This document shows positions 1-23,714 of a stretch of DNA of 64,000 nt, in pieces. The notes below the pieces were generated by a model. The model did not search any database, was not told the DNA's origin, and saw only the letters and a program-made list of their open reading frames with translations. The stretch is from Eopsaltria australis (taxonomy: Eukaryota; Chordata; Aves; Passeriformes; Petroicidae), in assembly GCA_034509425.1 (NCBI GenBank), contig JAVTVJ010001248.1, forward strand, positions 186,001 to 250,000, read 5' to 3'. Numbering within the stretch: the first letter of the stretch is position 1; each line of letters starts with the position of its first letter. The translations under genes were made by a program, and so were the position numbers.

Positions 1-1390
1 GAGAGAGAACAGTTACTTTTTGCTATCGTTTCCTCCTTTGAATTAAGAGATGTAAATTCTTTTGGACATGTGGGAGAAATGGCACAAACTTCAGTGGAAG
101 ATGGAGATGGAAGACTTAGTCTGGTCCCTGAATCCAAGTAACACAAAGCCACAGGGATACGCTCAAGGTGGTGTTAAAGGAGAGTTTTCAGTCACATCTG
201 AACTTTGAGATCTCTATAGGAAGTTACTGGTTTGCAGCATTAGACCTAGACTCTTAACTGTATTTTATAATGCAGTTGTTTTTGACTTATCTCTTAGACA
301 GGGAATTAAACATCTGAAAATGAGCCTTTTGTCTTTTAGTTAGCACTTTGACACAGGGTTTTTGTGAGATGCATTCTGCTGAGGAACTCTGCCACGAGAA
401 CTTTACCTCACTTTACAGCCTGTAGCATCAGTAGAAGAAGTAACTGTTTAAGTCTCAGTCATTGCAACGTTGTTAGCATGTTGCAAGGCTGAGTAACTTT
501 TCCTTGTCTTGAGCAATTACATCTTCAGGTGAACAAGGCGGCTGCTGAATAAGAAGAGAGTAGGGACTTAATAATGTTAAAGTGTTGGTGGCAAGAGAAG
601 CAAGACGTAGATCCAATGTGAATCATAAATCAAGCTCGTTTATTGTCAGACAGTGCACATACTTATACTACTTTACGTGCTCAAAATATTATTTACTTAC
701 AGAAGTTTCACACGGGATCTTTCTCTAATTAGAGCACTGCATTATTATCAGAAGGCTACAATAACAGTTTCTTCTGCCAAGTTAATCTTTGGACACCTGC
801 AGCTTGTTTTCAGCTTTCATGTCTCCCTTTCCCACAGCTGTCTTGAGAATAATCTTGAACAGAGGCCTAACTCTTGTCTATGGGGCCTAGATTGCTCACT
901 TATACTTTATGTTTGTGCAGCCAGAGATGGCCATTTCCCAACATTAAAGTCCTAATTGCAATTGAGATTTTTAAAAAGACAATACTCCCCATGTCCTGTA
1001 GAAGTTCAGTACAGTTAGGGGAAGTCAGCCTCAGGTTGGCTCCAGTCTTCTCAGTGTATTTCATGTGCACCTTTCAAAGACCACAGAGGGGGAGACTTAT
1101 TCTGGACTGGGTGTGTGTTAGTGGTTTTTTGTTTTGCTTTTGTAATGAAGTTGCATAAAGGATAGTCCCGCTGTCTGCTGAGGTCTTGATGGAGAAGCTG
1201 CATCTGGTTTTTTGCAGTGCATTGCAGTTTTCAGATAAACCTCGGCAGAGAACTGATGGCACTTCGGTCATTGTGAATATGCTAGCATTGTAATAAAAGC
1301 ATTGCCCTGTAGCCCCTCACCTCCAGTCCCTGTCTTCTGCAAATTTATTGTCGTGTCTGTTCAAGGGATGTACGGCCCGATTTGCGCTCA

Positions 1391-1550
1391 TTGCAACTGA
1401 TGGCTGCTCTTTCCAACTTGTGGCTGCTCTTTCCAGCTGATGGCTGCTCTTTCCAACTGATGGCTGCTCTTTCCAGCTGATGGCTGCTCTTTGCAACTGA
1501 TGGCTGCTCTTTGCAACTGATGGCTGCTCTTTCCAGCTGATGGCTGCTCT
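1391..1550. repeat. 20-bp minisatellite, 8 copies
   Basis: Eight head-to-tail copies of a 20-bp unit built on tggctgctctttccaactga. Variants alternate between ttccaactga, ttccagctga and ttgcaactga. Because 20 is not a multiple of three, the array is open in two overlapping minus-strand frames, giving spurious repetitive ORFs. Confidence 0.95.
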
Positions 1551-3501
1551 TCCCTGCTCCCAGTCTGACTCCACCCCACCTCCCCCTTTAATTCCCAAGA
1601 GGAATCTGGGGTAGCTTTATGCTTAGAAGCTGGCAATTTCATTTTCCCACAGGTATACTTACTCTTGTCTCATTTTGCTGTCACATTTTTTTCTTTTTAG
1701 CTCTGTTGACTGACAGAAAGGCACAACAAAAAATGCAGATCTGTAATACTGGATTTAAAAGAGGAATTGTTTTGTGAGAGCGAATGACTGCAAATACATC
1801 AGGCCCTTGCTGTGGATGCAGAATGGTGAAGGATCTTGGCCCTCAGATTTATAAGCACTCTTCCACAGGCTTGTTGGAATGGCTGGGAAAATACTGTGGA
1901 TTGCTGTCTGGATTGCCTGTTCAAGAGCTGTCTTTGCCATCCTCTGAGTGTGCTGTCTTTTTCCCTTGTGCATAGTCCCAAGAACAGGAAAGGAAAATGC
2001 TGAAACTGGGCTAAAGGTCTTGTGGTTTGCCATAGAAAGATAACAGAGGGAGGCTGGCTTTCCAGAGTCCTGGAGGAATGCTCCTTGCTTTTATCTTGAT
2101 AGTCTGTTTCCTTCTGCAGTTTGTTCTTTCTGCATGGCTTCTTTCAGCTCATTGAATTTTAAGAGTATGTCCTGATCTTGTTCAGGTTCAGATTTGCCCA
2201 CCTTTCCTTGTGTTTCTGTATCACAATGAATGTGAGTACACAGCATACATGGTAGGAGATTTATAGGAGTGCGTCGGTGGCCGGAGCATGCCAACATGTG
2301 AATTTGAGTGGATTGTGCTGGGAGTGTGGTCTGAGGGGCCAGGAGTGGACAGATGAGGGTCAGTCCACTTGCAGCCATGTCTCATTCTCATCCCTGGTAC
2401 TTGAGAGAGTAGCTCCAGTCACAAGGTGTCACATTTTTTGTAGATCTTGAAATAACAGCTGCTAACATTTAGTATTTCTTGGTGGGATTACAACTGACGT
2501 GCCTTAAAATGGGGCAAAGACTTGAAAGGAGTTGTGTCGTCTCTCAAGTGCATGCTGCCCTCCTCATTTTATTTTTCCTGCTATGTTTTCTCCATGCCTT
2601 AGAGGATCTATAGATTCATGCTGCCTTGTGCATGGGGTTCATTCTGAGCAGGCTGAGCAGCAAGATCTTTTGAAGTTGACTGGTCCCTCTCAGTTTGGTG
2701 AGACTGTGAGCTGTTGGGAGGAATCAGGGTGTACCTTGACACTGGTGATGAGGTAGTTGAGTCATTGGGCAGAGATTCTGGTCACAGAGAGAAAAAGGTG
2801 ACCCACGTGAGTGAATACATGGCTCTGGTGGAGGAGGCTTGAGAGAAAAAGAAACAGCAGGCATTACTAATATGGAACAGCAGGGAGTGATCCAATACAG
2901 CTTCTCCATTCTCAGTTTCATCGCTGGTAGAGCTGCTTTCTGTCTGTGTTAGAAGCAGGCAATGCATCTGGACTCGTTTTTGGTGGGCAGGCAGTTCTTC
3001 AGGTTGTAGTATTTCTGCCTGTCAGATTAGTGTCCCAGAGCCTTTTTTACCCCTCACTTGGGTCTGTCTGTAGCACGGAGGTGGCAGTGCATAACCTCAT
3101 TTGCTTGAGAAGAATGTTGCTTCCTGCACCTCTGTCATCTCTTTTGATTGTTCTGGCCCTAAAATGCATTTAGCTTGGCAAATGGTCACATTGTAGTGCC
3201 CAGATTTCCTGCTTTCTCTGTCTCTTTTTGTCCCTTGTGAGCAGACGGAATCCTTGAGGGCTAGGTTTTGTGGAGGAATGCTCTCAAACCCTTTATCTTG
3301 GTCTTTTATTTCTTGAGAAGTGTTCTCTGTACAGATCTGGTCTTGAAATACGGGGGGACCCTCAAGTGAAGACAAGGGATGCCTCCACAGTGGAGATTGT
3401 AATCTAAGAAACCAGAAAAAGGTGGTAAAAAAGGAACCAGTTGAGCACAGGAGCTGATGTACCATATGCTGAGGATGTGGATTTTGTTAATTGTTTATTT
3501 A

Positions 3502-3525
3502 GTGTGTGTGTGTGTGTGTGTGTGT
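3502..3525. repeat. (TG)n microsatellite
   Basis: Uninterrupted run of about 12 GT dinucleotides in C2CD2L intron 1. Confidence 0.95.
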
Positions 3526-3920
3526 TTGTTTTGGTGGCAGTTTGGTATTCTTTTTCCTTGGAGCAAGATTAGCATATATAGGGGAGTGAGAGGGAAAGAA
3601 GAAGAAACAGGAAAGCTTCTGCACTGGAGAAGGGATAATGCATACGACCGATGGTTGACTGCTATCCAGAACAATTTTCCATCCTCATTTGGGCTTACCT
3701 GTCTGAAATTAATATAGTGTTGGTGAAGTCAAGCCTTAACTGGACACCTTGTTTCCTTTCTCTGTGTGGACAGATAGGTGGGTAGAATTGCAGCATGCCA
3801 GGGTTCTGGGTGCTGTTGGACACAGACTGGAGTGTCTCCGAGGCCCCACATCATTCATCCTCTTAGAAACTATCTGGGCTGCTCTGACTGCTGGGAGCTA
3901 ACAGAGTTTTCTCTTTGCAG

Positions 3921-14855
<10,935 letters not shown>

Positions 14856-15839
14856 AGGAGGGAGAAGCCCACCGGAAAGATATCTCAGAGATCGTTTTCT
14901 AGTCTCTTGTCTTCCCACTCCATGGTATCTGTGACTTGCAGTCCAGTTCTTTCCAACCTTGGCTGAGGGAAGACACCACAGTGCTTTACGCCATCTGGGG
15001 AGCGGAGGTGGCAAACCCGGGACCTGGGCTGTTTGGCTGCCTTGGCTTAGCCTCCTCCGATTGTTGCACCCCACTGTGCTCTCTCAGAAGATCCAGGTAG
15101 CATGCTAATCCCCCGGGGGTCCCAGGAACTGCAGAAGCGACTCCGTCTGTGTCGCCGTCCGGCATTATCAGGTGCCTCGAGGAAACGGGGGGCAGGTCTC
15201 TCAAGTGGCAACCTTCAGAGTTAAAATCAACAAACTACTGGGTTAGCTACAGTGCCGAGAAGTGTGGGGTGTAGCCTCGCTCGGCTCTTCTGGTGAGAGA
15301 GAATGATGCAGTCACTGACGATCTAAACACTGTTACTGCTTGTGCTTGGTGCAGAGGCTGTAACCTGAGGTGCGTGCAGGGTGATGCCTTCCTGGGCTGT
15401 GAGCTGTCAGGAGACAGCTGTCAGAGCTGCAATCCTCCATCTGGCTCTGCCATTGGAACAGTCTCTGGTTCAGACAGCACTGAGGAACCCCTGTTTTCTG
15501 TGCTGTGTTGGTGAAGGAAGAAGTCTCTAAGAAGAAGGAAGTTCTAACCACTGTACAAGTTTTCGTAGAAGCCCTTGCGAGAATGCCCGGTCAGTGCTGT
15601 CGGTTCTGCAGCCACAACAAACACAACACTCCTTCCACATCTGTGTTCTTGAGCAGGGAAGGGCCTGTACTGAATGCACACACCAGCTATTGTATGAGCA
15701 GATCCCTTACTCTCGGGGGTGGTTGGGGATGTTGCCCAAGGGCTGCCAGGCTTTCTTCCAGATCTGCCGAGTGTCCGGTCTCGTGCCATCAGGGTTCTCG
15801 TGCCAAGGACTGGCACCACGCTGGGGATGGATGGCGAGG

Positions 15840-15845
15840 AATAAA
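15840..15845 (+). terminator. Possible proximal poly(A) signal of C2CD2L
   Basis: AATAAA followed about 15-35 bases later by GT-rich sequence, about 1 kb after the stop codon. Confidence 0.4.
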
Positions 15846-18800
15846 GCAAGTAATGTAGTGCAAGGCAGTGTGATGGGGAGCCTGAAGGCACATGGCAGAA
15901 GGAGGCAAGAGTTTGCGTGTTTTCACTGGTGAGTTTCCTTTAGTAGGAGTGATCTTTCTGGATTGCATTTGGTATTTCCTTTCTTCTTGTAAACACCCCG
16001 TTCAAACAGAGGGCATTTCTGCAGCAGGTACTTGCAGAGGGAGAGGCGTGCAGGGGAAAGTAGAATCCTTGTGCAGGAGGAGACTGTCTTTCTAGAGAAA
16101 CAGTTGTCCGGTCTCCTGGTCCATGCACATTTTATCTATAATATCCCCAGAAGTTCCCCTCAGGTAGCACCTAGCAATGCTTTTTGAAGAAAGGCTCGTG
16201 CCCTGTCAAAATGCCTGGTTTGAGAGAAAGCTCCTGCTCTCCTGTGGGTTGTCAAGTTAAGGAGGTGGGTCAGAGGGGAGGAAAAGCCTCACAGAAGAGC
16301 TATGTCCCAGGCCTGACTGGATTCTCTAGCTCTGCTCTTCTGTTAGAGTACCTGCTGTGGTGGCATCTGTTGCCCTTCCTTATGCAGGATGCTACCGACG
16401 GAAAAAGCAGTCTCTTGATGGCGCAGGTAAAACGTGTTTGTCGGGAGGACAAACCCTGACGTGCTGATTCTGCTGCCGTGTGCCATTTCCAAAGAGCGGA
16501 GCGTGTTCGGCGTGCTGCAGCAACAGGATTTACAGGCAGCTGTTTCTTGTGTGTTTGTGCAGGTGGGGAAGGCCAGAGTTACCGAGGGCTGTAACTGAAA
16601 TTGCCAGTGTGTGCCAGCAGGAGGGACTCTTTGCTGTTTTTCCTGCTGATTCCTCACATGACTGGGCATTATGAATATGAAAAATCGAATTGGTCCAGCT
16701 GGCTGACCAGGAACCTCTACATCTGTTTTGATCTGGGAGTCTTTGTCGTCCCCAAGCTCTGTCGTGTCTCTTATCCTTTGTTTCTTTCCATGTCCAATGG
16801 CACTGTGGCTCTGTTTGCACTTCTGTGCACTGTGGGTGTCAGAGAACTCACCATTTCTTGCCGAGGATCATTTTCCTGGATGTGAGGGACTGGTTTGTGC
16901 TGCAGTGCTGTCGGAACTTGGCCATCTGTAGCTCACCTGTAGCAATCCAGCCACCAGTCTGACAAAGCCTTTTTTGCTGGGTCAGTGTGGTGCTGTCTCA
17001 TGTGGTGCTGTCCTTGTCAGGCACGCCCTTGTTCCCAAAGTCTGGGAATTTGGTTTCAATTTGCTATTCTCTCTTGCACCGTCCCCTCTACGACGTGTAG
17101 CTACAACAGTACTTTTATGTTCCATTTTTGGATTTTATTTATTCAAGGTACTAAACCTTGAAGATTTGTACCCAGATGGCACCACTTCTCTGGTGGGAGG
17201 CTGTGAAGCCTTGCATTGGAAATGCTGGTTTGAGTGGAAGAGCCTGTGGCTCTTCAGTTGTGGGTTAATCAAGGGCCTGCCATGGGTCTTGTTTGATAGT
17301 CCTGTGTTCTTTTCTTTAAACCATAAGAGCAGCTTGAGCTGTCTCGGTGTGGAGTGGCTGGAGGTGAACACCGAGGGTCACTGCTGTTCTTCAGAGTCAG
17401 GAATCTGAGGCTCATGTGCACAAGGAGGACTGTGAGGGCTAGCCAGTGTTGTCCTTGTCACTGCAGACTGGAGGCAAGAAAGGCAAGGTTTGTGTCTGAC
17501 AAACATATACCTAGATTCTTGACCAGCATATTTTGGTCTGGTTTGGAGGAGGAGGTGATAGGAAAGGGAGTAAAACAGAAGCTCAAGTTACTCACTGTCC
17601 TTGGGGACCCTTTCTAGCCATGTTAGATGGGCAGCTCCTGTCATATGTCCGTGGCTTTCCTGTTTTATTCCTGGTTTGTTGGCTCCAGGCTATGCCTGCC
17701 AATGACTTGCAGTGGAGGTACTCGTTTTTATTTTGAACTTGATGTGGCAGAAGATGCCTGCACTGTGCTCAGCGAAATGAATGGCACATGGGAAGCATGC
17801 CAGTAGGGGCATATCTTCCCTTGAATTTTTAGCAGTCTTTTTTACTGCACAAAGCAGTAAATTGTGCTGCAGATCTCTATCTGGTTAGCTTGCAAAGGAA
17901 GGGGACGCTGTCAGGTGCTGACAGAGCGCATCCCCAAACGTTAGGTCCTACATCTGCCTGTGTTTCCTAGAGGAGATGTATTTTCTGACATTTTGTTGCT
18001 TCTCAAAGTCATAAGGCATAGGACTGATACTGTAGCCTTTTATCTGCTTTTGAATGTTCTCTGTAAGTGCAGACTGTTTTTCCGGGTGTTTGGCTAAAGT
18101 GCTCTGTTCCCTTTGAGGAGCAGAGGGATAGCAGGGCATGGGTCTGCTGTGTGCATTGGAAATGTTTTGGTTCTGATACGCTCCTAATTAACCATGCTGA
18201 TCCTTCCTCTTCTTCCCTGAACAAGGCTTTCCTTCTGGCCTGCAGAGAGGTTTTCATCCCCCAAGCAGCAGGTGCTGGTTTTGTTGGCCCTGACTCTGTG
18301 AGCACGGGTGACTCTCCTGGTTTCTCAAGGGCATGAATGGTAATGAATCCTCGTGGTGGAGGTGTGGTTATTGGTGTGAGAAACAATTTGTGTATCCTGA
18401 TCTTCTCAGATGGGAAGGGAAGGTCACGTAGGGTTTTGTTCTCCAGAAGCTGCAAAGACAAAGTCGCTGGGAATTTCCCCCCATAGAATTGCTGCTTTAA
18501 GAAACCTCTTTTGTATTTAATCCCCACTTGTATTTCTGGCTTTAGGACAGAAGAAATGCTATTTGAAATCTACTTTCCCCGTTTAACTTCTTCCAGATAC
18601 CTGTGCCCTCACCTTGGTGCTGCTGTGGGCTCTGTGGCATTTCATAATGCCAGGGACCACAGAGCAACCCCATGAATGGCACAGGCCACCATCAAACTTT
18701 TTAAGCTCAAATGATCTGCAGTTGGCAGATTGTTGTCTCAGGGTTGGCTCACTATTTGCACCTTGTGAAATTGGTCCTTGACCAAATCTATGGTGGAGGA

Positions 18801-18935
18801 GGAACAGTACAGAGCAGTGGGCTTGAATGCGTGGAGGCTTCAACCTGCAAATGAGGGCCTGCGTTCCAAATGCTGCGTTTTGCTGCTGGCTGCACAAGCA
18901 GAATAGTGACTTGTAAATGAAGCCAAAGTAGGCAT

Positions 18936-19090
18936 TTTGTTTGGATTGTTTTGGGTTTTGTTTGTTTTGGTTTGCTTGGAGGGTTTTTTGGTTTGTTGTG
19001 CGTTCCTTTTTTGTTTGTGGGTTTTGTGGGGGTTTTTTTTGTTTGTTTTGTTTTGGTTTTTGGTGTTTTTTGTTTGTTTGTTTGTTTCCT
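18936..19090 (+). repeat. (TTTG)n-like low-complexity tract
   Basis: About 150 bp of irregular tttg/ttttg/gggtt repeats, possibly the remains of a poly(A)-like tail on the minus strand, but no element body was recognised beside it. Confidence 0.85.
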
Positions 19091-20232
19091 ATTTTGGCTG
19101 AACAGATTTACTAGAATTTACCTATGCTGTGTATTTTTACTTCTCTGAAGAAAATAGATTTACACTAGCTGTAAGCTGTAAGTATGCTTGTAAGTATATT
19201 TCTGTCTGGATACATCTTCCCCCAATGCTTAGGCAGGGCTGTTTAAGTCTCATCATCCACTGAGCCCTCGGTGTTGGCCCATGAGAGATACCCTCTTGAG
19301 TCAGTGGAAAAGGAACACAGGAAAAAATGAAGGGAACCTCAAAACCTCCGTGTTCTGAGGGTGCCCTAGGATTTAGCACGATGGGTGTCTGAGGCCAGAG
19401 GAGTTGGGTGCTGGGTGTGTATTTGCACATGCTTTTAATCGGAGCACGCTCCGCAAATGCCGGCGACGGTGCAGAGCGACCGAGGACGACAGTGCCGAGA
19501 GATGGGACAGGAGAGCGGCCCTGCCACGTCTGTGGCATTCGTAGCCATTGCTTGCAGGGGCATGGCTGAGCAAGCAAGTCTGACTCCTGGCCCTGCAAGC
19601 ACCCTCATGCTGCTTATGCAGTTCAGGGTGGTGTTTTAGGCAGTTTGACTGAAATGGGGAAGAGGTAGGGAACGCTTCTTGGGCGGAGAGCAAGGTCAGC
19701 GGAGGGGAATGAAGTAATGAAAACTTCTTCAAACCATGGGCATGTGCTATTTTTAGACTAGAACCGGGAGTATGGCTAATGGTTTTGTTACACTTTTTGC
19801 CTTTAGCGATGCAATAGCTTCTCTTGGGTCGTTGTTTGCTAAACCTACAGAGAAGTCATTTTCTGGGTAGCTGTGGAGGTGCTTGAGTGTTTGGAGGGTT
19901 GTCGTTTGTGGTCTTTCTGCATTGTTCTCTCCATCCCACCTCCCCTGCTGCGAGCTCACGGTGAGTCTCAGGGTTCAGTAACAGTCCCAGTGGTGGTCAG
20001 ACTTCTGGCAAAGGTGTTCTTGTGATGTCGCTGCTCCTTCTACAGGCACGACTGCTCCTCATCCCCTTGCCTTGCTTTGTGAGGTACTGGACCAAATACC
20101 CCCATGGAATTTGAATTAGCGCCCCTCCTTGTGTGTGCCCTTTTGTACTTTGATGCTTTCTGTCTGGGTGGATTATTTTGACTCCAGGTTGATCAGGTGG
20201 GAAAGAATTGGAACTGTGTAGCTAATAATGAA

Positions 20233-20258
20233 AATAAAACTACGTATGACTAAATAAA
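20233..20258 (+). terminator. Distal poly(A) signals of C2CD2L
   Basis: Two AATAAA hexamers (20233-20238 and 20253-20258) 15 bases apart. They suit the end of the plus-strand transcription unit before the convergent gene. Confidence 0.55.
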
Positions 20259-20275
20259 GTTCTTGCACCTTTGTA

Positions 20276-23245
20276 AATCTTGAAGAAGAAATCTATTGCT
20301 GTGTAATGGCTGAATCTGTTAACTTATTAAACCAGATGAAAATCAAAACCTGAGTCTGACTTCGTACCTGGTGTAGGGGTCCAGGGTTAGGGGTCTGGGG
20401 TTAGGGTTGGGTTAGGATTGGGATTGGCACTATCAAATGAGACATAAAATAAAGTTAGAAATAAAGGGAGAAAGAAATAGAGAAACAGAGAAACTGAGAA
20501 ACAGAGAAGTAAAGTGAGAACATAGCATTCATCCACCACTCACACTCTCACAGGCATCCCTTCAGCTCACACACTGACTGCAGCCCTTACTCAGAACACT
20601 GAGGAATAGGTACATTGGAAATACAGGTGCTTGGCAGTTGTTTTCCTCTCAGTACAAAAGTGTGATCATCTTCCAGAGGGAAAAGCAAAACACAAAAGTC
20701 AAAAGGGTCACAGGTTTCTTCAAGAGTGTTGTATTTGCAGATATGAAGACATGACTGCTACCTGTAACTTTTATGAGAGGTATTAAGAAATGATAGGGAG
20801 GTTCAAAATGCCATATAAGTTTACCTTCAGCACCTTGCAAACCAGTTTTCTGCAAGTGTAAAGGAAAAGAATCCAGTCCTCCTTTGATGCTGAGCTGGAA
20901 AGGGAATTAGAAGAGTCTCCCTCTGCACAGGATGGCAACAAGCACTGGGTGATTGGCGTGGGGAATCCCAGCTGCCTTTACAGGCTGCCAGCATTGCTGC
21001 TGCAGGAGAGAGGCGTGGCCACATTTATCCCAGAAGGATCTGCTGAGGTTGAGCTTGACCCAAAGTGGATCAGGATTGAAAGTCTCACCCTGAAAGCTTG
21101 AACGTGCAAACGAAGGCAGAGTTGTGAAGCTCGGGACGGGTCTGACCACGTGCACACCGGATTTCCAGCCTCCCCTATTTGTAACCATGTAGAAAAATAT
21201 CCCTTATTGTTCATAGCCATGTAGAAGCACCTCCAGCCACTCTCTTCAGGGTTTTGGAGGCATTTTATAAACAAGGGATATTTGCCTGGCTGCCAACAGT
21301 TGTGCTGGGTGTGATACAGAAGTAATCCATTTATGACAGATGGACACTTCCATTAGGTATTTTTATTGAACTTTTCCTTCTCATAGCATTTAAAACTCTT
21401 TGTCTGGAACAGCCTCTAAGTGCCACAAGCAGCACCAGGAGCACGCTCTGGCAGAGGTGACACTGGGAGTGGGACAGGAGCTTCAGAGTGAAGGATAAAA
21501 TCACTCTCTGGCAGAGGTGACACTGGGAGGTGGGACAAGAAGGATGAAACCAGCAGCAGCTCCTTTCACACCCCAGAGGTTCCTCCCCAGGGAACCCAGC
21601 TCCACCTCTCTCCTCACAGCCACAGCTGCTCTCTAGGAGTGGCTGAACTTTGCAGTGGATGTTGAAAAGGTAATTTTCATTCTCTGTCAAGAGAGGCACA
21701 ACTCAAAGAAACCCAAGGAAAACCCGGGACCCTTCTCCAAATGCCAAATTAATTGACCCTGCACTCCATCTCTCTTATCAGCATCCCAGGGAACTCTCCT
21801 GACCTGGGGGAATTTTGCTCCTACTCCTGATGGGCTTTCAGGAGGTTCCACAGAATCAGGGGAATGAGCTGGCAGCAGCAAACACTTCACAAGTGCAATA
21901 ATGGTTGCACCACTCCTCTTTTTATTGGTTCTTTCCAAGAACTTTTTTTTAAGAGAAACTCTGTGAAACTCTGGTCTTTGCATTGATGTCCTTTGGGTTT
22001 GTGGGGAATAAAAAAAAAAAAGACCCCAAATATTTAAAAACTCTGATTTTTTTAATTACAAGTGAAGTCAAGAAAACAAGAATAGGGAAAAAATCCTCAG
22101 AGCAAAATTCCACATGCACATCTTTGATTTGATTTAAAAGAAACCAATTTACTCACTGACGTGTTGCTACAATACAAATTTGACCTATTTTATTTACAGC
22201 TGCCTTCCACCCTGCCTTTTACAAACAGGATCTGGAGCCACAAGTCCCAGAGATAACTTTGTCACCTGCTGGGGACCAGGTTTCCCTGTGGATATCCCAG
22301 AGATTCTTTCCTCTGTGGAGCCTGTAATGTGCTTATCTACTGAAAACCTAAAAATCAAAGCAAGGATGTTTTTTTTTTTCACTGCCACATTCCCCAACAG
22401 GCAACCACAGTGACCTGTGGGGTTTTGCAGTGTTTGCCTGCTCCTTCCCATTTCCAGAAAATCCCTTTGAGCTGCCAGGAAGCCCCGAAATTCTCCCAGG
22501 GTGAAACTGCAAAGTTGAATGAACTTTTTGTTTTTGAGACCAAGCTTGGAAAATGTGGAACCATCACTAGGAGCAGAAGAGGAGAAAAAACGTGGTGATC
22601 CAGCAGTGGAAGGAAAGCTGAGAGCTTCTGTCCTGGCTCCTGGGCACCCAAACCTCACTCTCTGAACACCCCTGGGGTTTTGCAAGGAGCAAACCCAGGT
22701 TTGTGCTGAGGAACCAGGGAGGAGGGGGCTCACCAAGCTCCTCACATAAAAACAAATCAATAAATGCCGCAATGAGAGCAGAGTTGGCTTTGCTGCTGCT
22801 GGAGCCTCCCTGGGGGGCTCCCAGGGGACTGTGCTGGCTCAGACCTTGTGCTGCTCCTTCAGCTGGAGATCAGCAATGCTGAGCAGGGAATTCTGCTCCT
22901 GGTCCATTGAAGGAATTCCCTGCTCACAGCCCTGCCCTCACACAGGGCAAGAGAAGCAGAATGGTGGAGGGGATATTAAAAAATTAGGAATCAGGCTCGC
23001 AGGGCACCAGCAATGATCCCTGCAGGAGTGGTTCCAGTGGATCTTGCTCAGAAAAATCGCGTTTGTGGAGACCTTTGAGGTCTCTGCCAGCAGAACTTAC
23101 TGAGTGTATTTAGAACATGCACAGGCTGTGTAGAGGGGATGGGCAAGGCTTAAAAAATGGCTCTAAAATGCTGGAAAAACTCCCAAATATCCCCCACAGC
23201 AGAGATCAGGAATGCTGCACAGAACACATGGATAAAACGAGATTC
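20276..23245. other. Intergenic region between convergent genes
   Basis: About 3 kb without an exon I can support. It holds a short telomere-like stretch (20373-20427), a purine-rich gaaacaga tract (20460-20525), a local duplication of a 25-30 bp CTCTGGCAGAGGTGACACTG segment near 21445 and 21506, and an A-run at 22009-22020. A 192-codon minus frame at 22194-22772 shows no known domain. Confidence 0.55.
20373..20427 (+). repeat. Degenerate interstitial telomere-like repeat
   Basis: Several overlapping ttaggg/gggttagg words in about 55 bases. Short and imperfect. Confidence 0.6.
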
Positions 23246-23267
23246 TTATGCCAGCTGTGCTCTGCTG

Positions 23268-23281
23268 TTTATTGCTTTATT
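23268..23281 (-). terminator. Poly(A) signals of the large minus-strand gene
   Basis: On the minus strand AATAAA occurs twice (23276-23281, 23268-23273), about 390-400 bases after the proposed stop, giving a 3' UTR of about 0.4 kb. Confidence 0.55.
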
Positions 23282-23670
23282 GACTTAACAACTAAAACCA
23301 CAAAATTAGCAACACCAAGGACTTCAGCCTCCTTCCCCAGCCTACAAATTATTGACAATCCACAGCAAATGGGAAAATATTTCAAGGTTAAGCAAAAAGA
23401 ATATGGATTATTCATCACATATTTGACCAAATCTATCTTTACTTAAACACGTGTGTGTTCTGATACTTCAGCTAAAGCTGCTCTGCCCCAGCCACCCCCT
23501 CCCTTCCCGACCCAACTTTGTCCATTGCTCAAGGATAAGTTCAGCTCCTCCAGGAAATGAGTTGGTTGCTATTTTACAGCGCAGAACATGAAATATTCCT
23601 GCTCCTGTCCCTCCAATGCTCTGAGAATGCAGCTCCTCTTCATTCCAGCAGCAAAGCTTCATCCCAGCAA

Positions 23671-23714
23671 TCAGAGCAGGGCTGAGCTCCCCAGGCTGGT
23701 TTGGTGTTTGCTGT
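23671..23714 (-). CDS. GCC-repeat gene, exon 54 (last, stop)
   Basis: Acceptor TTCTCCATCAG. Reads [14 protein letters not shown] then TGA (23671-23673). Short C-terminal tail; the least certain exon because it has no family signature, only the right phase, acceptor and following poly(A) signals. Confidence 0.55.

Larger units (their letters stand above)
1..3920 (+). other. C2CD2L: Part of C2CD2L intron 1
   Basis: No reading frame here resembles a C2CD2L N-terminus and none is flanked by good splice sites, so the stretch is read as intron 1. It holds a 20-bp minisatellite (1391-1550) and a (TG)n run (3502-3525). The longest open frames have no recognisable domain. Confidence 0.7.
14856..20275 (+). 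other. C2CD2L: C2CD2L 3' untranslated region (inferred)
   Basis: No coding frame of recognisable type follows the stop for 5.4 kb. A first AATAAA lies at 15840-15845 and a pair at 20233-20238 and 20253-20258. The full stretch would be a 3' UTR of about 5.4 kb, the proximal site one of about 1 kb. Which end is used cannot be told from sequence. A T/G-rich low-complexity tract lies at 18936-19090. Confidence 0.55.

Noticed and set aside
22194..22772. 192-codon minus-strand frame between the two genes
   Set aside because: No domain, no splice phase linking it to either gene and no upstream signals that I can see; kept as intergenic.
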